This document shows positions 43,301 through 52,039 of a stretch of 64,000 nucleotides of DNA, one piece after another (the first letter of the stretch is position 1; every line of letters starts with the position of its first letter). The DNA is taken from positions 103,114 through 167,113 of the forward strand of contig JAFDVS010000114.1 of the NCBI GenBank assembly GCA_018268935.1, read 5' to 3'. Origin of the DNA: Acidobacteriota bacterium. GTDB taxonomy: Bacteria > Acidobacteriota > Terriglobia > Bryobacterales > Bryobacteraceae. The position numbers and the translations under genes are program-made. The notes under the pieces were generated by a model that saw nothing but the letters and a program-made list of their open reading frames with translations, did no database searches and was not told the DNA's origin.

Positions 43301-44698
43301 ATGTTTTCGCGAAGAGATGTGCTTTCCATGCCCTTGGCTGGTCCGTTAAGCGCTTTGGCCCAACGGCGCGCGCCTCTGAACGTCTTGCTGGTGGCGGTGG
43401 ACGACTTGAACAATCGCATCGGCTGCTACGGCGATCCGGTGGTGAAGACCCCGAACATAGACCGGCTGGCGGCGCGTGGAGTGCGCTTCGATCGCAGCTA
43501 CTGCAACTATCCGCTCTGCAATCCGACGCGTACCAGCCTGCTCAGCGGGCGTCGTCCCGAGACCACGAAGGTGTTTGACAATCGAACCCCACCCCGGACG
43601 CACTTGGGTAATACGGTGTTTCTGCCCGAGCATTTCAAGGCGAATGGATACTTCACCGCGCGTGTGGGCAAGATCGCGCATGGGCTGTTTGAGCATCAGA
43701 TCTCTTGGGACATCTCCGAGAGCCGCGCTGGTGTGCCGCTGGTCGGTGATGCCGGTGCTGCCAAGAAAAAGAAGGCCGCCGCAAAGGAAAGTGGCGATGG
43801 CGAGGGTGCCGCGAAACTGAGTTGGACGCCGACCAACCGCGAGGATGCCGATGAGCCCGACGGAGCCACGGCACGCCGCATCGCGCAGATCATCAAAGGC
43901 AACAAGGACAAGCCGTTCTTTGTGGGCTGCGGGTTTCATAAGCCGCACTTGCCGTGGGTCGCGCCGCGGAAGTACTTCGATATGTACTCGCTCGATCAGA
44001 TCCGGTTGCCTCAAACACCGGCCGGGGATCGCGATGACATACCACCCATGGCGCTCACTGCGACGGCAGGCGATGCCGAGATGAGTGAGGAGCAGCGCAA
44101 GAAGGCGACGCTCGCCTATCATGCGGCGACAAGCTTCATGGATGCGCAATTGGGTGTGGTGTTGGACACCCTGGATGAGCTGAAGCTGTGGGATAACACC
44201 GTAGTGCTGCTATTCGGCGACCATGGGTGGCATCTGTACGATCACCTGCAGTTGTGGCGGAAGATGACGGTGTTTGAAGAAGCAGCGCATGCGCCGCTCA
44301 TCGTGCATGCTCCGGGCAAGAAGCAGAAGACGAGTTCTCCCCGCCTGGTGGAGTACGTGGACATTTATCCGACCCTCACCGATTTGGCTGGATTGCCCCG
44401 CTCACCCGGCATGGAGGGGACGAGCTTTGTGCCGCTGCTCGAAAATCCGCAGCGCGAGTGGAAAAAGGCGGCCTACACGATGGTCTGGCGCGGTGGCGAT
44501 CGCTTCGGGCGCAGTGTGCGGACGGACCGGTACCGCTACACGGAATGGGAGGACGGCCGCAGCGGCGTCGAGTTCTACGATCATGAGAAGGATCCGAAGG
44601 AGTGGACGAATCTGGCAGCGCCGGGACAGAAGCGCCCGGCGGAATTGAAGTCAATGAAGGCTCTGCTGCACGGGGATAAGTCGAAGAACGTGCCGTAG
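43301..44698 (+). CDS. Sulfatase, iduronate-2-sulfatase-like, with CxPTR motif
   Basis: Exported type I sulfatase. 465 residues from the ATG at 43301, chosen because GGAGG lies five bases upstream; a GTG at 43295 is less likely. The N terminus has FSRRDVLSMPLAGPLSAL, a twin-arginine-like signal. The formylglycine motif reads Cys73-Asn-Pro-Thr-Arg77, with Thr in place of the usual Ser. It is followed by LLSGRRPETTKV. Metal ligands are in LLVAVDDLNN and LLFGDHGWHLYDHLQLW. A short Lys/Ala/Glu-rich insert (near 148-170, AAKKKKAAAKES) interrupts the domain. It shares the family with the 15.7 kb sulfatase but is clearly a distinct copy. Maturation enzyme genes are not nearby. Confidence 0.92.
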   Translation: MFSRRDVLSMPLAGPLSALAQRRAPLNVLLVAVDDLNNRIGCYGDPVVKTPNIDRLAARGVRFDRSYCNYPLCNPTRTSLLSGRRPETTKVFDNRTPPRTHLGNTVFLPEHFKANGYFTARVGKIAHGLFEHQISWDISESRAGVPLVGDAGAAKKKKAAAKESGDGEGAAKLSWTPTNREDADEPDGATARRIAQIIKGNKDKPFFVGCGFHKPHLPWVAPRKYFDMYSLDQIRLPQTPAGDRDDIPPMALTATAGDAEMSEEQRKKATLAYHAATSFMDAQLGVVLDTLDELKLWDNTVVLLFGDHGWHLYDHLQLWRKMTVFEEAAHAPLIVHAPGKKQKTSSPRLVEYVDIYPTLTDLAGLPRSPGMEGTSFVPLLENPQREWKKAAYTMVWRGGDRFGRSVRTDRYRYTEWEDGRSGVEFYDHEKDPKEWTNLAAPGQKRPAELKSMKALLHGDKSKNVP

Positions 44699-44729
44699 TT
44701 CAGGCACTACTGCGATACAATCTCCGGGT

Positions 44730-45551
44730 ATGACCCGTCGAACCGTTCTCGGTGTATTAGCCGCGCTATCCACTGGCGCCGCGAACAAGCAGGATGGCAC
44801 TTTACTCCTGCGCGCCCGATCGCGGAAGTATGACCTCGAGGCCGTCACCACCCTCCGCTGGAAGGTGCCTGAGACGGCCGTGATCGTCTGCGACATGTGG
44901 GATGACCACTACTGCAAGAATGCCGCAAAGCGGGTAAAAGAAATTGCTCCGCGGATGAATGCCGTCCTCAAAGGCGCGCGGTCCCTCGGCGTGCAGATCG
45001 TCCATGCGCCAAGCGGCACCATGGATGTGTACGCCGCAACTCCGCAACGCAAGCGGATGATGACGGCGAAAAAATCTACTCCACCGGTGCCGATTGCCAA
45101 GTGGTGCTACCTCGAAGAGGGCAAGGAAGGGAAGCTTCCCATCGACGATGTCACCGAGCCTTGCGACGATCCGGTAGTGGGAGAGAAAGTAAGGCGCTAT
45201 AACCGGCAAAATGCCCTGCTCGACATCATGGAACCGGATGGGGTCAGCGACAGCGGCGACGAAATCTACAGCTTCTTTGAGCAGCAGGGAATCAAGAACG
45301 TCGTGCTCATGGGCGTCCATTTGAACATGTGCGTGCTGGGGCGGCCGTTCGGAATACGCCAGATGACGAAGCTGGGAAAGAATGTCGTGCTGGCCCGCGA
45401 TCTGACCGATGCCATGTATGATCCCCGCCAGAAACCGTATGTGAGCCACGCGGCCGGGACGGAGCTAATGGTCAAGCACGTCGAGAAACATTGGTGCCCC
45501 TCGATCGTCGGTCAGGATCTGACGCGCTTGGCGGATTCGGTGACAGGTTAG
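44730..45551 (+). CDS. Isochorismatase-like cysteine hydrolase
   Basis: Hydrolase of the isochorismatase/nicotinamidase fold. 273 residues. The catalytic Asp55 is in VIVCDMWDDHYC and the nucleophile Cys201 in GVHLNMCVLGRPFGIRQM; the third catalytic residue, a Lys, is expected in the middle part but not certain by eye. The GIKNVVLMGVHLN strand is typical. The N-terminal MTRRTVLGVLAAL looks like a twin-arginine signal, so the enzyme may be exported, unlike most relatives. TACAAT ends 8 bases before the ATG without a ribosome binding site. The 3' end overlaps pssA by four bases, convergently. Substrate unknown. Confidence 0.85.
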   Translation: MTRRTVLGVLAALSTGAANKQDGTLLLRARSRKYDLEAVTTLRWKVPETAVIVCDMWDDHYCKNAAKRVKEIAPRMNAVLKGARSLGVQIVHAPSGTMDVYAATPQRKRMMTAKKSTPPVPIAKWCYLEEGKEGKLPIDDVTEPCDDPVVGEKVRRYNRQNALLDIMEPDGVSDSGDEIYSFFEQQGIKNVVLMGVHLNMCVLGRPFGIRQMTKLGKNVVLARDLTDAMYDPRQKPYVSHAAGTELMVKHVEKHWCPSIVGQDLTRLADSVTG

Positions 45552-46435
45552 CTCGCCTGTTCGTGCGGCTGCGGCTGCGCGGGTTTCTTCAACATCCGGC
45601 GCACGATGCCGCCCACGCGGATGATGATGCCGCTGCTGACATACGTCACCGCCATCGCCAGCAACACAGGTTGCGAGTAATTCACAATCAGGTAGATCAG
45701 GCTCGCCAGCACAACCACACTCAGCGGCGATCGGGGCCGCGTGAGGGTGAAATCCTTGAAGCTGCGGTAACGCCACGTGCTCACCATCAGGAACGACAGC
45801 AGCCCCATTAATGCCAGCCAGAGCGAAGCGATCAACCAGTTGGAGATGGGGACACAATCCGCGGCATAGACCACGCTGGCCACCATGCCCGCCGATGCCG
45901 GCGTTGCCAGTCCGACAAAATATTTGCGGTCCGGACGGCCAGGGTTCTTCGGGATCGGGTTCGTCTGCACGTTGAACCGAGCCAGCCGCGCCGCGCTGCA
46001 CAGCAGGAAGAGGAAGCAGAGGAAAACGCCCGCCCGCCGCAGGTTGTCGTGAATCGCAGGGTCGTTGGTGAAGTCCACGAATTGGATCCCGAACGCAAAG
46101 GCAAGCACGGCGGGGGCGATGCCAAAGGTGATGACATCGGCAAGCGAATCCATCTCCCGCCCAAAGTCGGATTCCGTCCCCGTCAGCCGCGCAATACGCC
46201 CGTCCAGCCCGTCCAGCAGGACGGCGACACCGATGGCTTTGGCCGCAATCTCGAATTGGGGGACCGAACCGATCAATCCACCCTTCACCGCCATCGATCC
46301 TTCGAAACTTTTGAGTATCGAGAGGAATCCCAAATACAGGTTCCCTGCCGTGAACAACGTGGGCAGCGCGTAGGCCGCCCGGCGCGGCCGGCGGCTTTGT
46401 TTGTCCAGCAGGGGGCCAGGGAGATGGATAGGCAT
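45548..46435 (-). CDS. pssA: CDP-diacylglycerol-serine O-phosphatidyltransferase
   Basis: Makes phosphatidylserine from CDP-diacylglycerol and serine in the inner membrane. 295 residues from the ATG ending at 46435, chosen because it lies four bases after the psd stop; longer starts inside psd are not supported. The CDP-alcohol phosphatidyltransferase signature is complete: LLDGLDGRIARLTGTESDFG followed by REMDSLADV. About eight membrane segments; a second catalytic Asp is in MDSLAD. It is in one unit with psd, which decarboxylates its product to phosphatidylethanolamine. Confidence 0.94.
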   Translation of the reverse strand: MPIHLPGPLLDKQSRRPRRAAYALPTLFTAGNLYLGFLSILKSFEGSMAVKGGLIGSVPQFEIAAKAIGVAVLLDGLDGRIARLTGTESDFGREMDSLADVITFGIAPAVLAFAFGIQFVDFTNDPAIHDNLRRAGVFLCFLFLLCSAARLARFNVQTNPIPKNPGRPDRKYFVGLATPASAGMVASVVYAADCVPISNWLIASLWLALMGLLSFLMVSTWRYRSFKDFTLTRPRSPLSVVVLASLIYLIVNYSQPVLLAMAVTYVSSGIIIRVGGIVRRMLKKPAQPQPHEQAS

Positions 46436-46439
46436 AATG

Positions 46440-47042
46440 CTACGCGCCTTTCTTTTTCGCAAGGATGGTGGCCCCGGCCGAGACACGCTGGCCCACCCGG
46501 ACCGCGATGTCCCATTCCGCGCCAAGTTGAATGTCGACGCGCGAGCCGAACTTGATCAGGCCGACCCGTTCACCCGCCGTGACCGTGTCGCCAGGCTTCT
46601 TCCAACAAACGATGCGGCGGGCGATCAGTCCCGTGATCTGCTTAAACACAACCGTGGATCCGCCCCCTTCCACGGTGATCGTGTTCATCTCGTTTTCCGT
46701 GGACGCCTCCGGCTTACTCGCAACAAGGAACTTCCCCTGCTGGTACTGCACCTTCGTGATCCGGCCCGGGATCGGTGTGCGATTGACATGAACGTCGAAC
46801 ACGTTGAGGAAAATACTGATGCGGGTCCCCCCGTTCTCCGGCGTCACAACCACCACCTTGCCGTCCGCCGGCGAGACCGCGTATGGGCCGTCCGGCGTCT
46901 GCCGATCCGGATCCCGGAAGAACCAGAGACAAAACAGAGCAAGAATAAAAAGAGGCAAGCCGAATACGGGGCGGCTCAGATACGATACGAGCAGACCACC
47001 AGCGGTGAAACCTAGAGCGTAATAAATGCCGTCAGCAACCAT
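46440..47042 (-). CDS. psd: Phosphatidylserine decarboxylase, short form
   Basis: Pyruvoyl enzyme that converts phosphatidylserine to phosphatidylethanolamine. 200 residues, the short type that lacks the long N-terminal region of E. coli Psd. An N-terminal hydrophobic segment (about 10-42) anchors it in the membrane. Catalytic features: FFRDPDR, YAVSPADGKVV, IFLNVFDVHVNRTPIPG, and the self-cleavage site Gly166-Ser167 in KFGSRVDI, which yields the pyruvoyl group. AAGGAA precedes the ATG. The start overlaps the divergent TPR gene by 17 bases. Upstream of pssA with a four-base gap. Confidence 0.95.
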   Translation of the reverse strand: MVADGIYYALGFTAGGLLVSYLSRPVFGLPLFILALFCLWFFRDPDRQTPDGPYAVSPADGKVVVVTPENGGTRISIFLNVFDVHVNRTPIPGRITKVQYQQGKFLVASKPEASTENEMNTITVEGGGSTVVFKQITGLIARRIVCWKKPGDTVTAGERVGLIKFGSRVDIQLGAEWDIAVRVGQRVSAGATILAKKKGA

Positions 47043-48018
47043 TCATTTCCTTCGGTACTATTCTCGCAGACTGGTCTTTTGGTTTGCTGTGTCGGCGACG
47101 GTGGCGGCTGCCGCCGAGCGCAAGTCCTACACTCTCGAAGGGGAGTTGCGCCCTGCCCCCCGCTTCTCGTTTTCAAACATTGCCGCCGTCGGAAGCACCT
47201 ACAACAACTCGGCCCCCGTCTACTGGGATGGCAAGTTCAAATACAAGAACCTGCCTCCTGGCCAGTATGCAGTCATCATCTACGTGCCTCGAATGGGAGA
47301 GTTCCGGCAGACGTATTCGGTAGGACCAGCCACATCGGACAAGAAGGGACGCGTGAAGATCAACATCGTCATTCACCCGTCCCGCGCCGCGCGCCTGTTC
47401 ACTCCCAAAGACCGGTTTACGATACCCGTGCGGCGCTTGTCCATCCCGGACAAGGCCCGAAGAGAGTTCGCCGATGCACACAAAAAACTGCGCAAGAACG
47501 ATTTTGACGGGGCCGAAGAGCACCTCAACAAGGCCACTGAACTGGCTCCGCAGTACGCCGCGGCATGGAACGCGTTGGGGACAATCTACTATCAGCGCGG
47601 CAAGTTCACCCAGGCCGAGGAGTATTTCCGCGAGGCCATCCGTCAGGATCCGGACCTCTTTGAGCCCGTCGTGAATCTGGGTGGCGCGCTCCTCAGCCAG
47701 AACCGGCCAAAGGACGCCGTGACAGTGAATCAGGATGCCGTCAAGCGCCGTCCAAAGGATGCACTGGCCAATTCACAGCTTGGGTTGAGCTTCCTGGAGT
47801 CAGGAAATCCAGAGATGGCGGAGCGGTACTTGCAAGAAGCCAAGCGGCTGGACCCTGGCCACTATTCGAATCCCCAGATCTATCTCAGCCAGATTTACTT
47901 CAAGCGCGGACAGCGCCAGGCGGCGGCCGCCGAGTTGGAGCACTTCTTGCGCCATCATCCCGATTCGAAGGATGCGGGACAGATTCGGGCGGCGATCAAA
48001 AAGTTTCGTGGGGAGTGA
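47026..48018 (+). CDS. Exported TPR-repeat protein
   Basis: 330 residues. The N-terminal segment SRRLVFWFAVSATVAAAA looks like a signal peptide, which favours the ATG at 47026 even though it overlaps the divergent psd start by 17 bases. A carboxypeptidase-regulatory-like beta domain follows (about 30-125; YTLEGEL, GKFKYKNLPPGQYAVIIY). At least four TPR-like units fill the C-terminal half: KLRKNDFDGAEEHLNKATELAP, AAWNALGTIYYQRGKFTQAEEYF, LFEPVVNLGGALLSQNRPKDAV and YSNPQIYLSQIYFKRGQ. A peptidoglycan- or protein-interaction role is possible, but none is established. Confidence 0.82.
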   Translation: MPSATIHFLRYYSRRLVFWFAVSATVAAAAERKSYTLEGELRPAPRFSFSNIAAVGSTYNNSAPVYWDGKFKYKNLPPGQYAVIIYVPRMGEFRQTYSVGPATSDKKGRVKINIVIHPSRAARLFTPKDRFTIPVRRLSIPDKARREFADAHKKLRKNDFDGAEEHLNKATELAPQYAAAWNALGTIYYQRGKFTQAEEYFREAIRQDPDLFEPVVNLGGALLSQNRPKDAVTVNQDAVKRRPKDALANSQLGLSFLESGNPEMAERYLQEAKRLDPGHYSNPQIYLSQIYFKRGQRQAAAAELEHFLRHHPDSKDAGQIRAAIKKFRGE

Positions 48019-48059
48019 GTGCGCGGGGCCACCGCTGCACATCATCCCACCTGTTGCAT

Positions 48060-49355
48060 CTAGCGTTTGCGACGTCCGCTTCCGCTCCGTCCTCCACCCA
48101 GGATGCCGTCCCAGGCCGGATTGCCTTGCGATTGGTAATCGCCCAGTTTGTCCCATTCCTCGCGGGTAAGTCCGTTCAGATCCCAGACCACTTTGCCGTC
48201 GCGCAACGTAAGCTCCGCGGTCAGGCGCTTGCTGCCGGTCATCTTGGCGCCAAGCACATCCACATATCCGAACTTGCCTTGCTCCAGACGGAGAACCGCA
48301 ATGTCAGCGCCCGCGCCAACGCTCAGGTGCCCCAGCGCTTCGCGCTTGATCTCTTTCGCCGGATTCCAGGTGGAACGGAGAATAACGTCATCCATCGACA
48401 TGCCCATGTTCACGAATTTCGACATCACGTTCAGCATGTCCTTCATGCCGGCATTCATGCTGGTGTAATGGAGGTCCGTGGAGATGCTGTCCGGCGGTAG
48501 CCCCTGCTTCATGGCGGGAACGGCATGCTTGAAAACGAAGCTGCCGCCGCCGTGCCCCGCATCGAAAATCACGCCACGCTTCCGTGCTTCCCAAAGATAG
48601 GGGCGCACTTTCTTCTGTTCGTCCAGCATCGGGACAGCAGCCAGGTAGAAGTGCGTGTAAATGTCTCCCGGACGGAGACGCTTGGTGACAAGTTCTTCAA
48701 ACGGCCGTTCGGAACGGAACGTGCCGAAGTCCACCATGATGGGTGTGTTCGTCAGCTTGCCCGCCGCTATCGCATTGTCCACCGCGACCCATTCGGGACC
48801 ACCGTAATGCGCAGTCTTGAAGCCCACGATGATCTCGGGGTGCTGCTTCAGCATCGCCGCGGCCGGCTCCGGTTCCATGTCCTTGTTGTTCTGTTCCACT
48901 TGGCCGCCCATGCCTGCCCCAACGATGTTCAGCAGCACAAGAACGCGCGTGCGGGCGCGATCAATGACTCGCGCTTTGAACTCGGGGAAATTCTTATAGC
49001 CCGACGTGCCCGCGTCCACCACCGTTGTCACCCCGCTGCGGAACGTGTGGCCGTCGGGGAATACGCTGAGGCGGCCCGAGGCGTAGGATTCGCCCATCCC
49101 GCCGGCAAAAACGTGTACGTGTATGTCGATCAGCCCCGGTGTAACGTACAGTCCGGTTACATCGACAACTTTCCCTGCCTGATTGGCGGGGATGCTGGCT
49201 GCGACGGCTGCCACCTTGCCGTCTTTGATCGCAACATCGCGGCGCGCGCTGAGGTTGTTCTTGGGATCGATGACGTGGCCGCCCTTGAGGAGAAGGTCGT
49301 ATTGGGCCTGCGCCAGTAGCGCCGAGGCACATGCGAAAAGAAGAAGTATGCGCAT
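48060..49355 (-). CDS. Exported amidohydrolase (dihydroorotase/deacetylase-like)
   Basis: Metal-dependent hydrolase of the amidohydrolase superfamily. 431 residues with a signal peptide (about 1-17, then AQAQYDLLLKGG). The composite-domain start is YDLLLKGGHVIDPKNNLSARRDVAIKDGKVAAV; the metal motif HVHVFAGG is in the DIHVHVF strand. Later metal residues are in GFKTAHYGG (carboxylated Lys region), YTHFYL and IFDAGHGGGSF. The end is TLRDGKVVWDLNGL. It resembles the group annotated as amidohydrolase/deacetylase. The C-terminal tail is Gly/Arg-rich (GGGRSGSGRRKR). It is divergent from the VCBS-repeat protein over 28 bases, so the promoters must be very compact. Substrate unknown. Confidence 0.85.
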   Translation of the reverse strand: MRILLLFACASALLAQAQYDLLLKGGHVIDPKNNLSARRDVAIKDGKVAAVAASIPANQAGKVVDVTGLYVTPGLIDIHVHVFAGGMGESYASGRLSVFPDGHTFRSGVTTVVDAGTSGYKNFPEFKARVIDRARTRVLVLLNIVGAGMGGQVEQNNKDMEPEPAAAMLKQHPEIIVGFKTAHYGGPEWVAVDNAIAAGKLTNTPIMVDFGTFRSERPFEELVTKRLRPGDIYTHFYLAAVPMLDEQKKVRPYLWEARKRGVIFDAGHGGGSFVFKHAVPAMKQGLPPDSISTDLHYTSMNAGMKDMLNVMSKFVNMGMSMDDVILRSTWNPAKEIKREALGHLSVGAGADIAVLRLEQGKFGYVDVLGAKMTGSKRLTAELTLRDGKVVWDLNGLTREEWDKLGDYQSQGNPAWDGILGGGRSGSGRRKR

Positions 49356-49383
49356 AGGAGTCTATCCATGTATATTGCTCTCT

Positions 49384-51621
49384 ATGGCTTTTCGCAACTC
49401 CGCCCTGCTCGCAGCCTTGGCCGGATTCCCTCTTGTCGCCGCAATTTCGTTTCGTCCACAAGAGATTCAAGACAAGTTTGGCGTGGTCTACGCCGTGTTG
49501 ATCGAAGATGTGAACTCCGACGGCAAGCCCGATGTCGTGGCCATTAATCCGACCCAGGTCGTGTGGTTCCAGAATCCCACCTGGCAAAAGCACGTGATTC
49601 TCGAGGGCGGGACGAAGAAGGACAACGTTTGCATTTCCGGCGCCGACATCGATGGCGATGGCAAACTCGATTTCGCGGTCGGGGCGGACTGGCAGCCAAC
49701 CAATACGCAATCGGGCGGGAGTCTCCAATGGCTCCGGCACGCTGGGGCGGGTGCCCAATGGCCGGTGTTCCCTCTGGGCGAAGAGCCGACCCTCCACCGC
49801 ATCCGCTTTGGCGATGTCGACGGCGATGGGAAAAAAGAATTGGTGGTGATGCCGTTACATGGCCGTGGCACTAAGGCGCCCCAATGGGAAGGCGACGGAG
49901 CGCGCATTCTGGTGATGAAGCCCCCCGCTGATCCAACAAAGGGACCGTGGCCTCTGGAGGTGGCCGATAGCTCACTGCACATCATCCACAACTTCATCGT
50001 GGAGCAGGGGGAGATCTGGGTCGCCGCGAAAGAAGGGGTGTTCGCCATCAAGCGTGGGCCAGGCGGGCATTGGGCGAAGCGCAAGATCGGCGAAGGAAAT
50101 CCGGGTGAAATCAAAGCGGGACTGGTCAATCGCGTCCGCCGGCTCGCCACCGTGCAGCCCTGGCACGGAAACAGCATTGTCGTCTACACGGAGCCTACGA
50201 AACCCCTCATCCCGCAGCAGGGCACGCTTCTCCGCCCTACACCGGTTGAGGGCCAGCTGTGGCAGCGCGAGGTGATTGAAGAAGGCTTGGATCAGGCCCA
50301 CGCCCTCGGCTGGGCGGATTTCGATGGCGACGGCAGCGACGAACTGGCCGTCGGCTGGCGCGGGAAGGCCTTCGGCGTTGCCCTCTACAAGCGCATGCCG
50401 GATGGTGCCTGGAACAAACAACTCGTCGATAACGGTGTCGCCGTGGAGGACCTTGCCACCGGCGATTTGAACGGCGACGGGAAACCGGAAATCGTGGCCG
50501 TCGGCCGCTCCACAGCCAATGTTCGAATTTATTGGAATGAATCAAAGCCGGAGTGGAAACGCCATGTCGTGGCGCAGGGGTATTTCAGCTTCACCGCCAT
50601 TGCCGCCGATTTTACCGGCGATGGCAAGGCCGATGTGATCGCCGGCGATCTGCGCGGAAAGAAGCTCTATCTCTATCCCGCGCCCGATTGGAAGCCCGTT
50701 CTGCTTCATGAAGGCGTCGATGCCATCCACAGCGAAGTGATGGATGTCGATGGCGACGGCGACCTGGATTACATCGGGGCGCGCTATTCACCCGGTCTGG
50801 TGTTCTGGCTCGAACGGCCGAACAACCCCCTCCGCGACAAGTGGGCGTTTCACCTCATCGACGATCAGGACAAAGGCGGAGTCAACGGCATCCACGGGAT
50901 GATCCTCGGGGATGTGGACCGCGACGGAAAGCCCGATCTGATCGTCAACAGCGGGCAGCCCAAAGGGGCGTTCCCGAACTCCCTGGCCTGGCTGAAAGTG
51001 CCCAGGAATCCGCGCCAGGCGCCCCTCTGGGAGCGCTATGTGTTTGCCAACAACGATGCCCCCGGGCTCAGCCACTACCACGGCTTCGGGGATGTGAATG
51101 GGGATGGACGGCCCGACATCGCCAGTTCCGCCAAGATCGCGCCGGAAGGGAACTGGTATGCCTGGTGGGAGCAACCGCCGAATCCCAAGGGCCTCTGGAA
51201 GAAACACGTCATCGCCACCGGCGAAGAGGGTGCCACCAACATCCACGTCGCCGAGGTCAACCGGGACGGTAAGGCGGACTTTATCGCCAGCCGCGGCCAT
51301 GGACAAGGCTTGGTTTGGTACGAAGCACCCGGTTGGACGCCCCACCAGATCAATGAACGTCTCGTAGGGCCGCACTCACTCGCGATCGGCGATGTAAACG
51401 GGGATGGCATTGTGGATGCCGTGACCTGCGCCAAGGATTCGGGGGTGGCGGCCTGGTTTGAGAATGACGGGAAGGGAAATTTCACCACTCACCACATCCA
51501 TGAGGACCAATCCGCCTACGATATCCGGTTGGTCGACATGGACGGAGATGGAGACCTGGACGTGCTCATCGCCGGACAGCAGAGCGAGAACATCGTCTGG
51601 TACGAGAACACACGAAAGTAA
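49384..51621 (+). CDS. Large exported VCBS/FG-GAP-repeat protein
   Basis: 745 residues from the ATG at 49384; a longer reading frame starting inside the divergent gene is not supported. Signal peptide about 1-22 (MAFRNSALLAALAGFPLVAA). The rest is a run of beta-propeller blades, each with the D-x-D/N-x-D-G calcium motif: EDVNSDGKPD, DIDGDGKLD, DVDGDGKKE, DFDGDGSDE, DLNGDGKPE, DVDGDGDLD, DVDRDGKPD, DVNGDGRPD, EVNRDGKAD, DVNGDGIVD and DMDGDGDLD. Two seven-bladed propellers would fit. Such proteins are common in Acidobacteria and Planctomycetes and usually bind carbohydrates or other surface partners. It ends 72 bases from the small peptide gene with a terminator-like hairpin between. Confidence 0.9.
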   Translation: MAFRNSALLAALAGFPLVAAISFRPQEIQDKFGVVYAVLIEDVNSDGKPDVVAINPTQVVWFQNPTWQKHVILEGGTKKDNVCISGADIDGDGKLDFAVGADWQPTNTQSGGSLQWLRHAGAGAQWPVFPLGEEPTLHRIRFGDVDGDGKKELVVMPLHGRGTKAPQWEGDGARILVMKPPADPTKGPWPLEVADSSLHIIHNFIVEQGEIWVAAKEGVFAIKRGPGGHWAKRKIGEGNPGEIKAGLVNRVRRLATVQPWHGNSIVVYTEPTKPLIPQQGTLLRPTPVEGQLWQREVIEEGLDQAHALGWADFDGDGSDELAVGWRGKAFGVALYKRMPDGAWNKQLVDNGVAVEDLATGDLNGDGKPEIVAVGRSTANVRIYWNESKPEWKRHVVAQGYFSFTAIAADFTGDGKADVIAGDLRGKKLYLYPAPDWKPVLLHEGVDAIHSEVMDVDGDGDLDYIGARYSPGLVFWLERPNNPLRDKWAFHLIDDQDKGGVNGIHGMILGDVDRDGKPDLIVNSGQPKGAFPNSLAWLKVPRNPRQAPLWERYVFANNDAPGLSHYHGFGDVNGDGRPDIASSAKIAPEGNWYAWWEQPPNPKGLWKKHVIATGEEGATNIHVAEVNRDGKADFIASRGHGQGLVWYEAPGWTPHQINERLVGPHSLAIGDVNGDGIVDAVTCAKDSGVAAWFENDGKGNFTTHHIHEDQSAYDIRLVDMDGDGDLDVLIAGQQSENIVWYENTRK

Positions 51622-51639
51622 GGGGGGCTGGAAACACAA

Positions 51640-51663
51640 AGGCCGCACTCGAGCGTGCGGCCT
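51640..51663. terminator. Bidirectional terminator-like hairpin
   Basis: A nine-base perfect inverted repeat (AGGCCGCAC / GTGCGGCCT) with a six-base loop TCGAGC, located between the convergent VCBS gene (ends 51621) and the small peptide gene (ends 51694). The T-run after it is short and imperfect, so it may act in both directions with moderate strength. Confidence 0.7.
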
Positions 51664-51693
51664 CTGTCTTGAAACTGGAACGAAAGAGAGAAA

Positions 51694-51840
51694 CTAGTAG
51701 GGCTTCTTCTCTTCTCCGCCCTTTTTCTTCTTGCCCTTCTTCTTGCCTTCTTCCTTCTTCTCTTCCTGTGCGGCGAAGGAGGCGGTGGCGGCGCCAATGA
51801 CCAAGGTCAGGCCGAGCATGATGCTCAGAAGCTTCTTCAT
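51694..51840 (-). CDS. 48-residue lysine-rich exported peptide
   Basis: Too short for most gene callers. A good ribosome binding site (AGGAGA, 11 bases upstream) precedes an ATG ending at 51840. The product has a clear signal peptide (MKKLLSIMLGLTLVIGAATA, then SFA with cleavage after ..SFA-A) followed by about 24 residues of nearly pure Lys/Glu/Gly (EEKKEEGKKKGKKKKGG, then EEKKPY). The repetitive basic-acidic tail has no recognised fold. I recall similar short Lys/Gly-rich exported peptides in related Acidobacteria, but cannot name a function. The gene is flanked by a bidirectional hairpin on its 3' side and by an AT-rich intergenic region on its 5' side. Confidence 0.7.
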   Translation of the reverse strand: MKKLLSIMLGLTLVIGAATASFAAQEEKKEEGKKKGKKKKGGEEKKPY

Positions 51841-52039
51841 GTGTTTGGTATCTCCTGTACGTTTGTCGGACGAGTTGAAATCGTCTTCGAAAACATCATC
51901 GCATGGTTGACATGAAGTAGCGCTTAAGGATGCATTAAAATCTATTCATTTTGACACCTGAGAAGTTATCCGTCACTTCACTGAGGGGACTTTTTTCCTA
52001 ATCCACAAGATGCTGATTTGCAATCTCTTAGGAGAAAAA
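51841..52039. other. AT-rich divergent intergenic region
   Basis: About 200 bases between the peptide gene (minus) and the HU-like/TIR unit (plus), clearly richer in A and T than the neighbours. It holds two TTGACA strings (51907-51912 and 51951-51956) and TAAAAT (51936-51941), but the first spacing is 23 bases, too long for a normal promoter. A T-run (ttttttcc) lies near 51990. Both divergent promoters must be here, but no exact assignment is possible by eye. Confidence 0.4.

Noticed and set aside
49183..49383. Upstream extension of the VCBS-repeat protein
   Set aside because: It would overlap the divergent amidohydrolase gene and place a signal peptide in the middle; the ATG at 49384 gives a normal signal peptide.
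51907..51941. Sigma-70 promoter TTGACA...TAAAAT for the HU-TIR unit
   Set aside because: The spacer is 23 bases, outside the 16-18 base range, so these strings cannot be assigned as one promoter.
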